A DNA stretch of 46,565 nucleotides. Origin: Pseudomonadota bacterium (GTDB taxonomy: Bacteria; Pseudomonadota; Gammaproteobacteria; Burkholderiales; Ferrovaceae). This document shows, piece after piece, positions 1 through 14,938 of the stretch (position 1 is the first letter of the stretch; each line of letters starts with the position of its first letter). Position numbers and translations under genes: made by a program. The stretch lies in assembly GCA_021796835.1 (NCBI GenBank), contig JAKABO010000018.1, forward strand, positions 1 through 46,565, in the 5' to 3' direction. A model generated the notes under the pieces. That model was not told where the DNA came from. It saw nothing but the letters and a program-made list of their open reading frames with translations, and did not search any database.

Positions 1-98
1 CTTCCCCCGCCCCCGACATGGTCGATCACCTCCTTCTGGAACCCGCGAAATTCCGTGTATCCAAAGGTGTCGTGCAGGATTCTCAGGGCAGGGTCCAT
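1..98 (-). CDS. recQ: ATP-dependent DNA helicase RecQ, N-terminal fragment (runs off the left edge)
   Basis: Only about the first 32 codons are present, on the minus strand, starting from an ATG at 98. The translation contains ALRILHDTFGYTEFRGFQ, which matches the N-terminal pattern of RecQ helicases (a leucine-rich helix, then FGY..FRG.Q, the adenine-recognising Q-motif region just before Walker A). The helicase motifs themselves lie outside the window. RecQ unwinds DNA 3' to 5' in recombination and repair. The frame stays open upstream of the ATG and would encode a hydrophobic stretch, so an earlier start cannot be excluded, but RecQ proteins normally begin here. It is divergent from the redoxin gene at 201. 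Confidence 0.75.
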   Translation of the reverse strand, partial: MDPALRILHDTFGYTEFRGFQKEVIDHVGGGG

Positions 99-160
99 GA
101 CCACCAGTATAAACAGCCACCCGATCGGAAACGGCACCAATAGGAATATGGATTCTTCGT

Positions 161-166
161 TATAAT
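161..166 (+). promoter_or_regulatory. Candidate -10 box for the redoxin gene
   Basis: A perfect TATAAT lies 35 bases before the ATG at 201, between the divergent recQ and redoxin genes. No convincing -35 hexamer is visible at the usual distance, so this is a weak call based on the -10 alone. Confidence 0.35.
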
Positions 167-200
167 CCCAACCAGTCCTTACTGTTCAGGAATCGCCCTC

Positions 201-776
201 ATGGTACAAACCGCTTCACTCATGCTCGACCTTGGCACGTCAGCGCCCGACTTTTCTCTCCCGGATGCCGATGGAAAAATCTGGCACCTGGCCGACCTGG
301 CTGCCCAAAAGCCCTTGCTGGTCATCTTCCTGTGCAACCATTGCCCCTACGTCATCCACATCCGTGCAAAACTGGCCGATGTCACCCGCCAGTTCATGGC
401 CCGTGGCGTGGCTGTGGTGGGTATCAACGCCAATGATGCCGACCGGTACCCTCTGGACAGTCCGGAAAAGATGAAGGAAGAAATTCTCCTGGCGGGCTAT
501 GCCTTCCCCTATCTGTATGATGAATCCCAGGCGGTGGCTCAAACCTACCGTGCTGCGTGCACCCCGGACTTTTTTCTTTTCGACCGTCACCATCGTCTGG
601 TTTATCGAGGGCAGTTCGACGGCAGTCGTCCCAAAAACACCGAACCGGTCACCGGCAAGGATCTCGTTGCTGCGCTGGAAGCCGTTCTCATCGATGCGCC
701 CCAGATCGCTGATCAATACCCCAGCCTGGGCTGTAACATCAAGTGGAAGGAAGGCAACGAACCCGATTACTCCTAG
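201..776 (+). CDS. Thioredoxin-fold redoxin (AhpC/TSA-like family, CNHCP motif)
   Basis: This 191-residue protein has the thioredoxin-fold layout: an APDFSLPDADG entry strand, then a CNHCPYV active-site motif around residues 49-55, then TPDFFLFDR and YRGQFDGSR later in the fold. Proteins with this CxxC-P arrangement are usually annotated as thioredoxin family or alkyl hydroperoxide reductase/thiol-specific antioxidant-like. They are probably cytoplasmic because no signal peptide is seen. The ATG at 201 is preceded by CAGGA at good spacing. It stands alone, convergent with the ATPase gene at 867-2111. Its physiological substrate is not known; disulphide or peroxide reduction is inferred from the family. 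Confidence 0.85.
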   Translation: MVQTASLMLDLGTSAPDFSLPDADGKIWHLADLAAQKPLLVIFLCNHCPYVIHIRAKLADVTRQFMARGVAVVGINANDADRYPLDSPEKMKEEILLAGYAFPYLYDESQAVAQTYRAACTPDFFLFDRHHRLVYRGQFDGSRPKNTEPVTGKDLVAALEAVLIDAPQIADQYPSLGCNIKWKEGNEPDYS

Positions 777-866
777 CCGAGGCTCTGATTACAGATGAAA
801 CCGTTCGCCAGACTCTCTGCTGGTGCGGGTCTGGTTCAGAGTCATCTGGTTTGTGAATGCCATGGG

Positions 867-2111
867 TCAGTCGTTCCACAGAGTTGAAAGTGGCACAGCC
901 CAGAGCCGTTCACCAATGGGTAATGTATCGTTGCCGTCATACAGCACGATGCCAGCAACAAATTGTTTGCCTGCCAGGGCGGCCAACTTTTTCAGGCCAG
1001 ATAAATCGCCTGCGCTGACACTCGCTGCGGCTTTGACTTCCACGCCAACGACCTGCCCGGCAAGGTCTTCGATCACGAAGTCCACTTCGACCTGGTCTTT
1101 GTCGCGATAGGTGTGTAGCGTGTAATTCCGCTCCGCCCAGGTGGCCTGCTTCAGCAACTCCGAATAGACATGATTTTCCAGCACACGACCAAACAATGCG
1201 CGGTCACGAATGGCGGGGGCTTCGTTCAAATCAACCAGTGTGCTGAGCAGGCCGGAATCAATGAACTGAATTTTTGGGGTCTTGACAATGCGGCTCAGGC
1301 GATTGCTTGACCACGGTTCCACCCGGCGCAGCAGGAACATCTGCTCGAACACGGCGAGGTATTTGTTGGCGGTCTTGCTGTCCAGTCCTACTTGGCCGCC
1401 GAGTTGCGTGAAGTTACACAATTGACCAGCCATCTGCGCCAGGGATTTGAGTAGTCTGGGCAGGTGATCCAACTTGTCGATGCTGGCGATGTCGCGCACA
1501 TCGCGCTGAATCAGGGCATCCACATATTGCTTCGCCCAAGCGGCTCGGCGACGCGGCGTTGCACGGGATACTGCATCGGGGTAACCACCGCGCAGGACTT
1601 TTTCCACCAGTTTGTCACCCACTTCCGGGCGTTCTGTTTTTGGGATACGCCCATCATAAACGGCATCGATCCACTTGCCTGCGCTGGACTGCATCTCACA
1701 CCCGGCAAGCGGAAGCATGATGAGTGTTTCCATCCGCCCCGCCAACGAATCGGCCACCGTGGGCAATGTCATCAGGTTTGCGGAACCCGTCAGGAGAAAA
1801 CGACCTGGTCGGCGGTCTTCATCAACGGATTTTTTGATTGCCAACAGAAGTGCAGGAGCCCGTTGCACTTCGTCTATCACGGCACAGTCGAGACTCCGGA
1901 TCAGCCCCACTGGATCCTGGCGTGCGGCCAGCAGGGTTAACTCATCGTCCAGGGTAACAAATTTACGATGAGCGAAGGAAAATTGCCGTACCAATGTCGT
2001 TTTTCCGGCTTGACGCGGGCCGCTCAGGAGTACCACCGGGGTATCGGCCAACGCTTCCACGATGCGCGGCTGGATATATCGTGGATAAATGTGTGTACCT
2101 GCGTTATTCAT
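867..2111 (-). CDS. AAA-type ATPase with C-terminal DUF4143 domain
   Basis: This 414-residue protein starts with a P-loop, LLSGPRQAGKTTL, at about residues 28-40. A Walker B-like CAVIDEVQRAP and a sensor-like LLTGSANL follow, which is the AAA_14 layout. The second half carries a DUF4143 nuclease-like region with FIDSGLL, ENHVYSELLK and a DQVEVDFV...VEVKA pattern resembling the D..E.K core of PD-(D/E)XK folds. Such stand-alone ATPases are widespread in bacteria and archaea, often scattered by horizontal transfer, and their role is not established. It is a monocistronic gene facing the redoxin gene. Upstream, 2112-2330 separates it from gnd and contains no further gene that I can support. Confidence 0.9.
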   Translation of the reverse strand: MNNAGTHIYPRYIQPRIVEALADTPVVLLSGPRQAGKTTLVRQFSFAHRKFVTLDDELTLLAARQDPVGLIRSLDCAVIDEVQRAPALLLAIKKSVDEDRRPGRFLLTGSANLMTLPTVADSLAGRMETLIMLPLAGCEMQSSAGKWIDAVYDGRIPKTERPEVGDKLVEKVLRGGYPDAVSRATPRRRAAWAKQYVDALIQRDVRDIASIDKLDHLPRLLKSLAQMAGQLCNFTQLGGQVGLDSKTANKYLAVFEQMFLLRRVEPWSSNRLSRIVKTPKIQFIDSGLLSTLVDLNEAPAIRDRALFGRVLENHVYSELLKQATWAERNYTLHTYRDKDQVEVDFVIEDLAGQVVGVEVKAAASVSAGDLSGLKKLAALAGKQFVAGIVLYDGNDTLPIGERLWAVPLSTLWND

Positions 2112-2330
2112 GAGAAAGCCGTCATTCAGAAGGGGATCATCCTACGTCAAAACAGGATTATTTGCATGTCAAATATGGAATATAGACCCGTCCACTGTGG
2201 AATTTTATGATGTAGGTGGCGACTGGTATTGAGAATTGACACAATTTGCTTCGGTAACTGGACTAGAATGCCCCATCGGGGTCAGTCCTGTCGAGCGGGC
2301 AGCGGAGACCCTTGTCAAGGGAGAACCGGC

Positions 2331-3245
2331 ATGAAGATTGGAATGATGGGGTTGGGCAAGATGGGCGGGAATATGGCGACCCGGTTGGCGCGCGCCGGGG
2401 TGACCGTGGTGGGCTACGATCATTCACCTGAGGTGGTTCGTTCCTGGGTGGCGTCTGCAGGCATTGTGGGGGCCTCCTCGGTGGAAACCCTGATTGCCGC
2501 ACTCCCCGCACCCCGGGTAATCTGGCTGATGTTGCCGAGCGGGCCCATTACCGAAGAACAAGTTCTGGGGTTGAGCCAGCGTCTGGAGCCGGGCGATGTG
2601 GTGGTGGACGGCGGCAATTCCAACTATCACGACAGCGAGCGGCGTGCGGCCCTGTTGGCCGGGAAAGGGATCGGTTTCATGGATGCCGGCACGTCCGGCG
2701 GTGTGTGGGGGCTTGAAAACGGTTATTGCCTGATGGTGGGGGGGACCCCGGAAGTTGCTCGGCTGGTGCGTCCTTTCCTCGAAATTCTGGCTCCCCATCC
2801 CGAACGGGGCTGGGCTCATGTGGGACCGGTGGGGGCAGGACATTACGTCAAAATGGTCCACAACGGCATCGAGTACGGCATGATGCAGTCCCTGGCCGAA
2901 GGATTGGCCCTGTTGCAGGGGAAAGCGGCCTTTGATCTCGATTTGGCCCAGATCACCGATCTTTGGGGAGAAGGGTCGGTGGTGCGGAGTTGGTTGCTCG
3001 AATTGACGGCGGATGCTTTGCGCAAAGGCGTGGACTGGAATCAGATGGCCCCCGTGGTGGCGGATTCCGGAGAGGGGCGCTGGACCGCCATCGAGGCCAT
3101 CGAACAGGGGGTCCCTGCACCGGTACTCAGTTTGGCGCTGCATCTGCGTTTTCAGAGTCAGGATCGGGAGGCGCTGACCTTCAAGCTACTCTCGGTGATG
3201 CGCCACGCCTTTGGCGGACATGCCATTCAAGCCACCGGACAGTGA
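2331..3245 (+). CDS. gnd: 6-phosphogluconate dehydrogenase, decarboxylating (short, GndA/YqeC-type)
   Basis: The enzyme oxidises and decarboxylates 6-phosphogluconate to ribulose 5-phosphate. The 304-residue product has the N-terminal dinucleotide fold, GLGKMGGNMATRLARAGV, and the catalytic-domain signatures DAGTSGGVWGLENGY (about residues 119-133) and GHYVKMVHNGIEYGMM (about 172-187). Its length fits the short form, which is usually NAD-dependent, rather than the ~470-residue NADP enzyme of enteric bacteria; the cofactor is inferred. I chose ATG 2331 because AAGGGAG ends about 7 bases before it. Upstream in-frame sequence lacks a ribosome binding site. The gene opens an operon with zwf (13 bases downstream) and pgl. 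Confidence 0.93.
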   Translation: MKIGMMGLGKMGGNMATRLARAGVTVVGYDHSPEVVRSWVASAGIVGASSVETLIAALPAPRVIWLMLPSGPITEEQVLGLSQRLEPGDVVVDGGNSNYHDSERRAALLAGKGIGFMDAGTSGGVWGLENGYCLMVGGTPEVARLVRPFLEILAPHPERGWAHVGPVGAGHYVKMVHNGIEYGMMQSLAEGLALLQGKAAFDLDLAQITDLWGEGSVVRSWLLELTADALRKGVDWNQMAPVVADSGEGRWTAIEAIEQGVPAPVLSLALHLRFQSQDREALTFKLLSVMRHAFGGHAIQATGQ

Positions 3246-3258
3246 ACCGGAGATGCCC

Positions 3259-4749
<1,491 letters not shown>

Positions 4750-4762
4750 GAACGCGCGCTCC

Positions 4763-5461
4763 ATGCAGACCTTTCTCTGGAAAGACCATGGTCGGGTGTA
4801 CCTGTACCCGAATCCGGAATCTCTTGCGTTGGGCGCCACGGAGCATCTGGTGCGGATCCTGCGGGCGGGCCTGGCTCAGGCCCCCCGCTTTCATTGGGTA
4901 CTGGCGGGCGGTAAAACCCCGGCCGCCTGTTATCGTCAGATGGCCAGGGAAACTTTGGACTGGCAGCGTCTGGAACTGTCGCTCGGCGATGAACGGTGCC
5001 TTCCCGTGGACCACCCGGAGCGTAACGATACCCTGATTCGAAATACCCTGCTTCAGGCCGAGGGACCCCGTCTGGCGCGTTTTGAGCCCATGCGGGCGGA
5101 ATGGGGGGCCGAGGTCGGCAGCGCCCATCACGCCAAGGTGCTGGAGACGTTGGGGAGCATCGATCTGGTATTGCTGGGGATGGGCGAAGATGGTCATACG
5201 GCCAGTCTGTTTCCGGGGCATGCCAGCCTGTCGTCCGAGGCGCCGGTGGTGCCCGAGCATGCTGCGCCCAAACCGCCTCCCGAACGAATCTCCCTGGGCC
5301 TGACCCTGCTGCAACGGGCGCGCCACCGGGTTTTTCTGGTGACGGGGGGGAGCAAGTGCGCCATCCTGCAGGCGCTCGATCAGGGGCAGTGTTTGCCCGT
5401 GGGGCAGGTGGGTGCCGGAGACTGGTTCATCGATCAGGACGCCTGGTTCAGGTCAGAGTAG
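4763..5461 (+). CDS. pgl: 6-phosphogluconolactonase
   Basis: The enzyme hydrolyses 6-phosphogluconolactone to 6-phosphogluconate, linking zwf and gnd. The 232-residue product has the family motifs LAGGKTPAACY (sugar-phosphate loop), LGDERCLPVDHPERN and LLGMGEDGHTASLFPG. The start at 4763 gives the normal family length. The ribosome binding site is poor, and an upstream in-frame ATG at 4709 lies inside zwf, so the start is uncertain. Its stop is only two bases from the stop of the convergent dnaE, leaving no room for a separate terminator. Confidence 0.93.
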   Translation: MQTFLWKDHGRVYLYPNPESLALGATEHLVRILRAGLAQAPRFHWVLAGGKTPAACYRQMARETLDWQRLELSLGDERCLPVDHPERNDTLIRNTLLQAEGPRLARFEPMRAEWGAEVGSAHHAKVLETLGSIDLVLLGMGEDGHTASLFPGHASLSSEAPVVPEHAAPKPPPERISLGLTLLQRARHRVFLVTGGSKCAILQALDQGQCLPVGQVGAGDWFIDQDAWFRSE

Positions 5462-5463
5462 CG

Positions 5464-11032
<5,569 letters not shown>

Positions 11033-11190
11033 GAGTGTTCCTGAAAAAATTGGCCCGGTTGCAAAAGTTGCCCGAACGGCGCCGGTGATGATTGGCAATC
11101 CGACATTGTATCAATCCGGTGCGGGATTTTCGAGACTCATACTATAATGATTCGATGAACCGCCCCCTCATCACCGATTCAGGAGAAAAC

Positions 11191-12273
11191 ATGTCCAATC
11201 CCGCTGCAGAAGCACGTCTTCAGGGTTTTATCGATCCCAATACGGGTAAGCCGTTGGGCCCCAAGGCCTTGCAGGCACTGAGCCAGGACCAGGGCCACCT
11301 GAGTGTGACAGTGGCTTTGGGCTATCCCGTGGCGACTCTCGGGGAAGCCGTGATCCGGGGGTTACGCAAGGAACTGGGCAGCATTGAAGGCGTGACGGCG
11401 GTCACGGTCACGCTGGTCAGCCGGATCAAGGCCCATGCGGTGCAGGCGGGACTTGCGCCGATCCGGGGGATTCGCAACGTGATCGCCGTGGCTTCCGGCA
11501 AGGGCGGGGTGGGCAAGTCCACCACTGCCGTCAATCTGGCCCTGGCCTTGCAGGCCGAGGGTGCCCGTGTGGGCATGCTGGATGCGGACATTTATGGCCC
11601 GTCCCAGCCGACCATGCTGGGCATCCGGGGAAACCCGGAAACCCATGAAGATGGGGAATCCATGAAACCGTTGATGGGGCACGGGTTGCAGACCATGTCG
11701 GTGGGTTTTCTGATCGACCCCGATCAGCCCATGGTCTGGCGGGGTCCCATGGTGACCCAGGCACTGGAACAACTGTTGCGCGATACCCATTGGGATGATC
11801 TGGATTATCTGATCGTCGATATGCCGCCCGGGACGGGGGATGTCCAGTTGACCCTGGCCCAGAAGGTGCCCGTCACCGGCGCAGTGATCGTGACCACGCC
11901 CCAGGACATCGCACTGCTCGATGCGCGCAAGGGGTTCAAGATGTTCGAAAAGGTGGGGGTGCCCATTCTTGGCGTGGTGGAGAACATGAGTACACATGTC
12001 TGCTCGAACTGCGGTCACGAGGAACCCATCTTCGGCAAGGGAGGGGCTGAGCGCATGTGTGCCGACTTCGGTACGGAACTGATCGGTGCGTTGCCGCTCG
12101 ATATCCGCATCCGGGAACAGACGGATTCGGGGCGGCCCACGGTGATTGCCGACCCCCATGGCTCCCTGGCCCAAACCTATCGTAAAATAGCGCAACGCGT
12201 GGCCCTCAAGGTGGCCCAGCGAAGTGAGAATCCCAGCGTCAAGTTTCCCAAGATCGTGGTGCAGAATACTTGA
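11191..12273 (+). CDS. apbC: Iron-sulfur cluster carrier ATPase ApbC/Mrp
   Basis: This 360-residue P-loop ATPase carries and transfers Fe-S clusters. An N-terminal DUF59 (MIP18-like) segment spans about residues 10-80. The deviant Walker A GKGGVGKSTTAVNLA follows, then DADIYGPSQPTMLG, a Walker B-like VDMPPGTGD, and the CSNCGH motif whose two cysteines bind the bridging cluster between subunits. ATG 11191 was chosen because AGGAGA lies five bases before it; an upstream in-frame ATG at 11155 lacks such a site. A TATAAT at 11143-11148 could serve as the -10 box, although no clear -35 box accompanies it. Confidence 0.94.
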   Translation: MSNPAAEARLQGFIDPNTGKPLGPKALQALSQDQGHLSVTVALGYPVATLGEAVIRGLRKELGSIEGVTAVTVTLVSRIKAHAVQAGLAPIRGIRNVIAVASGKGGVGKSTTAVNLALALQAEGARVGMLDADIYGPSQPTMLGIRGNPETHEDGESMKPLMGHGLQTMSVGFLIDPDQPMVWRGPMVTQALEQLLRDTHWDDLDYLIVDMPPGTGDVQLTLAQKVPVTGAVIVTTPQDIALLDARKGFKMFEKVGVPILGVVENMSTHVCSNCGHEEPIFGKGGAERMCADFGTELIGALPLDIRIREQTDSGRPTVIADPHGSLAQTYRKIAQRVALKVAQRSENPSVKFPKIVVQNT

Positions 12274-12334
12274 GCGGTGAGACCTGGAGAGGGAGGGCCC
12301 TTTCCGGGGGAGTGTGGTGGTTGAGGAGATCGGG

Positions 12335-12901
12335 ATGAGCATCAAAGCGGACCGCTGGATTCGGCATATGGCCGAGAAACACGGCATGATCGAGCCTTTT
12401 GAGCCAGGACAGGTCAAGGAAGTCAACGGACAGCGTATCGTCTCCTACGGGACGTCCAGTTACGGCTATGATATTCGCTGTTCGGACGAATTCAAGTTGT
12501 TCACCAACCTCAACTCCACCATCGTCGACCCGAAAAATTTCGATGCCAACTCCTTCGTGGATGTCAAGGCACCCGTCTGCATCATTCCCCCCAATTCCTT
12601 TGCACTGGCGCGCACGGTGGAGTATTTTCGAATTCCGCGCACGATCCTGACGGTCTGTCTGGGAAAGTCCACCTATGCCCGATGCGGCATCATCGTCAAT
12701 GTCACCCCCTTCGAACCCGAGTGGGAGGGGTTCGTTACCCTGGAATTTTCGAATACCACTCCTTTGCCCGCCAAAATTTATGCCAATGAGGGGGTTGCCC
12801 AGGTCATCTTCTTCGAATCGGATGAGACCTGTGAAGTGTCCTACCGTGACCGGGGCGGAAAGTACCAGGGGCAGCACGGCGTCACGCTCCCCAAAATCTG
12901 A
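12335..12901 (+). CDS. dcd: dCTP deaminase
   Basis: This enzyme deaminates dCTP to dUTP, feeding dTTP synthesis and working with dUTPase to keep uracil out of DNA. The 188-residue product has the dUTPase-superfamily signatures [24 protein letters not shown] and [13 protein letters not shown], with the catalytic glutamate expected in the last segment. ATG 12335 follows GAGGAGA at ideal spacing. It is 61 bases after apbC, probably co-transcribed. A strong terminator hairpin follows at 12952. Confidence 0.95.
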   Translation: MSIKADRWIRHMAEKHGMIEPFEPGQVKEVNGQRIVSYGTSSYGYDIRCSDEFKLFTNLNSTIVDPKNFDANSFVDVKAPVCIIPPNSFALARTVEYFRIPRTILTVCLGKSTYARCGIIVNVTPFEPEWEGFVTLEFSNTTPLPAKIYANEGVAQVIFFESDETCEVSYRDRGGKYQGQHGVTLPKI

Positions 12902-12951
12902 AGGGCCGGGCAGGGCCGGAGATTCCTGGACTGACTTTGCGTACAGGGACA

Positions 12952-12980
12952 CCTCTCGTGGGTGAGAGGGATTCTTTTTT
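12952..12980 (+). terminator. Intrinsic terminator after dcd
   Basis: A stem of CCTCTC paired with GAGAGG around a six-base loop is followed by ATTCTTTTTT. The placement 50 bases after the dcd stop suggests that it ends the apbC-dcd transcript and insulates the flhDC cluster. Confidence 0.75.
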
Positions 12981-13003
12981 CTCTGCGGGGTACGATCGTC
13001 ACG

Positions 13004-13019
13004 CCTGTAAATTTACAGG
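13004..13019. promoter_or_regulatory. 16-base perfect palindrome upstream of flhD
   Basis: CCTGTAAATTTACAGG is a perfect dyad without a loop, 137 bases before the flhD start. It looks like the operator of a dimeric regulator with TGTAAA half-sites. LexA is unlikely because the CTGT and ACAG halves are separated by six rather than eight bases. The binding protein is unknown. Confidence 0.55.
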
Positions 13020-13038
13020 GGACTGATTATTGCTGACC

Positions 13039-13057
13039 GGTTCATGGGCGGTGAACC
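13039..13057. promoter_or_regulatory. Inverted repeat in the flhD leader (GGTTCA/TGAACC)
   Basis: GGTTCA and TGAACC flank a seven-base spacer. No T-run follows directly, so an operator or mRNA hairpin is more likely than a terminator. It is the second of three dyads in the 255-base gap between dcd and flhD, which holds no gene. Confidence 0.4.
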
Positions 13058-13109
13058 TGGAATCGCATCTCCCTTTGTGGCAGCAGGCTTTCTTTTTTTA
13101 TAGTCAGGA

Positions 13110-13124
13110 TTCCCGGTACGGGAA
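13110..13124. promoter_or_regulatory. Inverted repeat just before the flhD ribosome binding site (TTCCCG/CGGGAA)
   Basis: TTCCCG and CGGGAA are separated by three bases. The element ends 16 bases before the near-perfect Shine-Dalgarno AAAGGAGGT at 13141-13149. It could be an operator overlapping the promoter or a short hairpin in the 5' leader. Confidence 0.4.
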
Positions 13125-13156
13125 CTTTTGACGATAAACGAAAGGAGGTCATGGTA

Positions 13157-13471
13157 ATGAGCAGGTTTGCCAAATCTTTTGCGGAAATCAATCTGGGCAT
13201 GTTGTATCTGGCGCGCGAAGTATTGGAGCGCGACCGGTTGCAGGGCCTCCTCAATCTTGGATTGCTCCCACCAGTGGCGGATCTGGTGTTGGGGATGTCG
13301 GCTGCAGAAATTCATCATCTGGCCCAGTCACCGATCCTCCTGGTGGGGTTGCGCTGGCGTTCGATGCGAGTCTGGGAGTGCCTGGGCCAATATGCCATGG
13401 GGACGGACGCGGCTTTGCCCCGCGCCCTGTTGCTGGGGGAAGGGGAGCGTGACCATGGCTACCAAGCGTGA
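13157..13471 (+). CDS. flhD: FlhD-like transcriptional activator subunit (flagellar or SetD/AcaD-type)
   Basis: This 104-residue protein matches the FlhD pattern throughout: FAEINLGMLYLAREVLERD (family form INL.YL.LAQ.L...D), LLNLGLLPPVADLVLGMSAAEIHHLAQSP (family RLG...E.A..L..L...Q...LA) and LVGLRWRS. FlhD forms a heterohexamer with FlhC that activates sigma70 promoters. Relatives SetD and AcaD do the same for conjugation operons of SXT/R391 ICEs and IncA/C plasmids. ATG 13157 is preferred to ATG 13151 because AAAGGAGGT is seven bases upstream. It overlaps flhC by 17 bases. Whether its targets are flagellar or conjugative genes is unresolved: the window has a chemotaxis operon 14 kb away but traD directly downstream. 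Confidence 0.85.
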   Translation: MSRFAKSFAEINLGMLYLAREVLERDRLQGLLNLGLLPPVADLVLGMSAAEIHHLAQSPILLVGLRWRSMRVWECLGQYAMGTDAALPRALLLGEGERDHGYQA

Positions 13472-14009
13472 CCTGCAGCAGGAGATCCAGCGCTACCGGC
13501 AGGCCGAACGGTTGCTCAAACTGGGGGCACGGGTGCCCGTAGTTGCGGATCTGACCCATCTGTCCAGTTGGTTCCTGCGCAAACTGTCTCTCGAAATCAA
13601 TGGGGAATCCCCGCGCAAGGGGCAGGTTCCCAATTCGGATCAGTGGTACCTGCGGCGCAAGCACCTCCTCCAGTCTTCGCTGTTTTGCCAAATTTATTCC
13701 AGGGTGAAAAAATTGGTGGGGGAGGAAGAGGATGCCTGTACTTCGCTCATGGAAGGGTACAGCCAGTGGCGCGACGTGATTCTTTCCTGCGGCCTGTCTC
13801 CCTGCCTGACCCTCGACCGTGCCTGGTGGCTGGTCAAGTCCCTGGAAATGCGTCATTTGCAACAGTGCCGTTGCCAGGGGTGCCAGGGTCTCTATGTGCA
13901 ACCCTGGAGTCGATTGCGCCAGGGATACCGCTGTGACCCCTGCCGACAGCGCCGACAGAGAGCCGCCGGTAACGTTCGGCCGGGGTTGCAGGAGGGGAGG
14001 GCGCCATGA
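13455..14009 (+). CDS. flhC: FlhC-like transcriptional activator subunit (flagellar or SetC/AcaC-type)
   Basis: FlhC is the DNA-contacting partner of FlhD. The 184-residue protein has the FlhC layout: QAERLLKLGARVPVVADLTHLS, LSLEINGESPRKGQVPNSDQWY (family form ...G..PPKG.LP.S..W), SLFCQIY, LTLDRAWWLVKSLEM and a zinc site. The zinc-ligand cysteine pairs are CQGC at residues 140-143 and CDPC at 160-163, with the same 16-residue separation as in E. coli FlhC. ATG 13455 has GGGGAG seven bases upstream and overlaps flhD. The stop overlaps the next gene (ATGA), so flhDC and the conjugation-like genes form one transcription unit. Confidence 0.87.
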   Translation: MATKRDLQQEIQRYRQAERLLKLGARVPVVADLTHLSSWFLRKLSLEINGESPRKGQVPNSDQWYLRRKHLLQSSLFCQIYSRVKKLVGEEEDACTSLMEGYSQWRDVILSCGLSPCLTLDRAWWLVKSLEMRHLQQCRCQGCQGLYVQPWSRLRQGYRCDPCRQRRQRAAGNVRPGLQEGRAP

Positions 14010-14938
14010 CCCTCTGGTCTGTTCATTCGGCATCCCGCTGCCGCCCTTTGTTGCAGCCGGTCCTGCACCAAATGGCTACTCGTTTTGCCGGAGAACCTCA
14101 ACTCTTCGAACGGGTGCTGCTCCCCTCCGTGGAGCGCATGGTCGAGTGGGTTCTGAACCTGCCCTGTCCGAACACCCTTCAGTCAGGCGAGTTCCCTCCC
14201 TTGACGGGCATTCTGGCCTCCGCCCTCGACGAATCGACCCATGCACCCTTCTGGGCAGGTACCTCAGGGCAGGAGTGCTGCTTGCGAACTCTCGAGATGC
14301 TGGTGCGAAAACTGCATGGGGCCATTGTGTTCTGGCAGGTGACGCCGGTGGGGAGGGGAGAAAGGCAACTGCGGTGGGGTGGTTTTTCGGGCGGGTTGGC
14401 GCGTTGGTGCGCCCACCAGGGAGAGGGGCAGGTCTGGCTCGAACCACGGGGAAGTGAAAACCTGTTCTGGCAGAGCGAGGACCACCTGGCGGGGCGCATC
14501 CTGGCGGGAGAAACCTGGCTCTGGCTGGAGCAGCAAGGCAAGGAGATCGTCTGTCCCGCAGACCGCAACGATGGGGGGAGCCGGGTGGAAGGGCGGAGCG
14601 TGGAATGGCGGGTGGCTGAGGCTTTGTTGACCCAGGGGCTCTGGGATCCCTGCCGGAAACCAGGGCGAATCTGGCAGGATGCCGGTCTGTGGTATCTGCT
14701 CTGGCCCCGGGTGGGGGAGGATCTGCGGCGCGGGTTGGGCGCAGAAGGGAACACGTTGCCCTCGGGGCCTCGGGAGATGTGCCTGCACTGGCAGGCGCGG
14801 GGCATGCTGGGCCCCACGCCGGCGGAAGGAATCGAGCGCTGGCACCCCCTGTTGCAGCGCAGGGTCTCTGCGGTATGTCCCAGCCCACTCTGGCAGCGGT
14901 GGATCTCGGAATGGTTCCAGGCCCACGCATTGCCCTGA
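14006..14938 (+). CDS. Degenerate TraI_2/MobH relaxase-like protein without catalytic histidines
   Basis: The 310-residue product resembles, by eye, the conserved regions of MobH relaxases such as R391 TraI. QLFERVLLPSVERMVEWVLNLP corresponds to the helix before the HHH motif, and the C-terminal part, VAEALLTQGLWDPCRKPGR followed by IWQDAGLWYLLWP, corresponds to the winged-helix region after the HD fold. In that family LP is followed by clustered histidines and later by LHDVGK; here the equivalent residues are LPCPNTLQSGE and no HD pair is visible. I infer loss of relaxase chemistry, with a possible scaffold or DNA-binding role retained. It overlaps flhC by four bases and traD by tens of bases. 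The family assignment comes from remembered motifs and needs a profile search. Confidence 0.5.
   Translation: MTLWSVHSASRCRPLLQPVLHQMATRFAGEPQLFERVLLPSVERMVEWVLNLPCPNTLQSGEFPPLTGILASALDESTHAPFWAGTSGQECCLRTLEMLVRKLHGAIVFWQVTPVGRGERQLRWGGFSGGLARWCAHQGEGQVWLEPRGSENLFWQSEDHLAGRILAGETWLWLEQQGKEIVCPADRNDGGSRVEGRSVEWRVAEALLTQGLWDPCRKPGRIWQDAGLWYLLWPRVGEDLRRGLGAEGNTLPSGPREMCLHWQARGMLGPTPAEGIERWHPLLQRRVSAVCPSPLWQRWISEWFQAHALP

Noticed and set aside
2236-2269. Sigma70 promoter for gnd (TTGACA with TAGAAT)
   Set aside because: The -35 is perfect but the spacing to the best -10 is 22 bases, too long for a confident call.
13004-13019. LexA box
   Set aside because: The CTGT and ACAG halves are separated by six bases rather than the eight of the enterobacterial LexA site, and no SOS gene follows.
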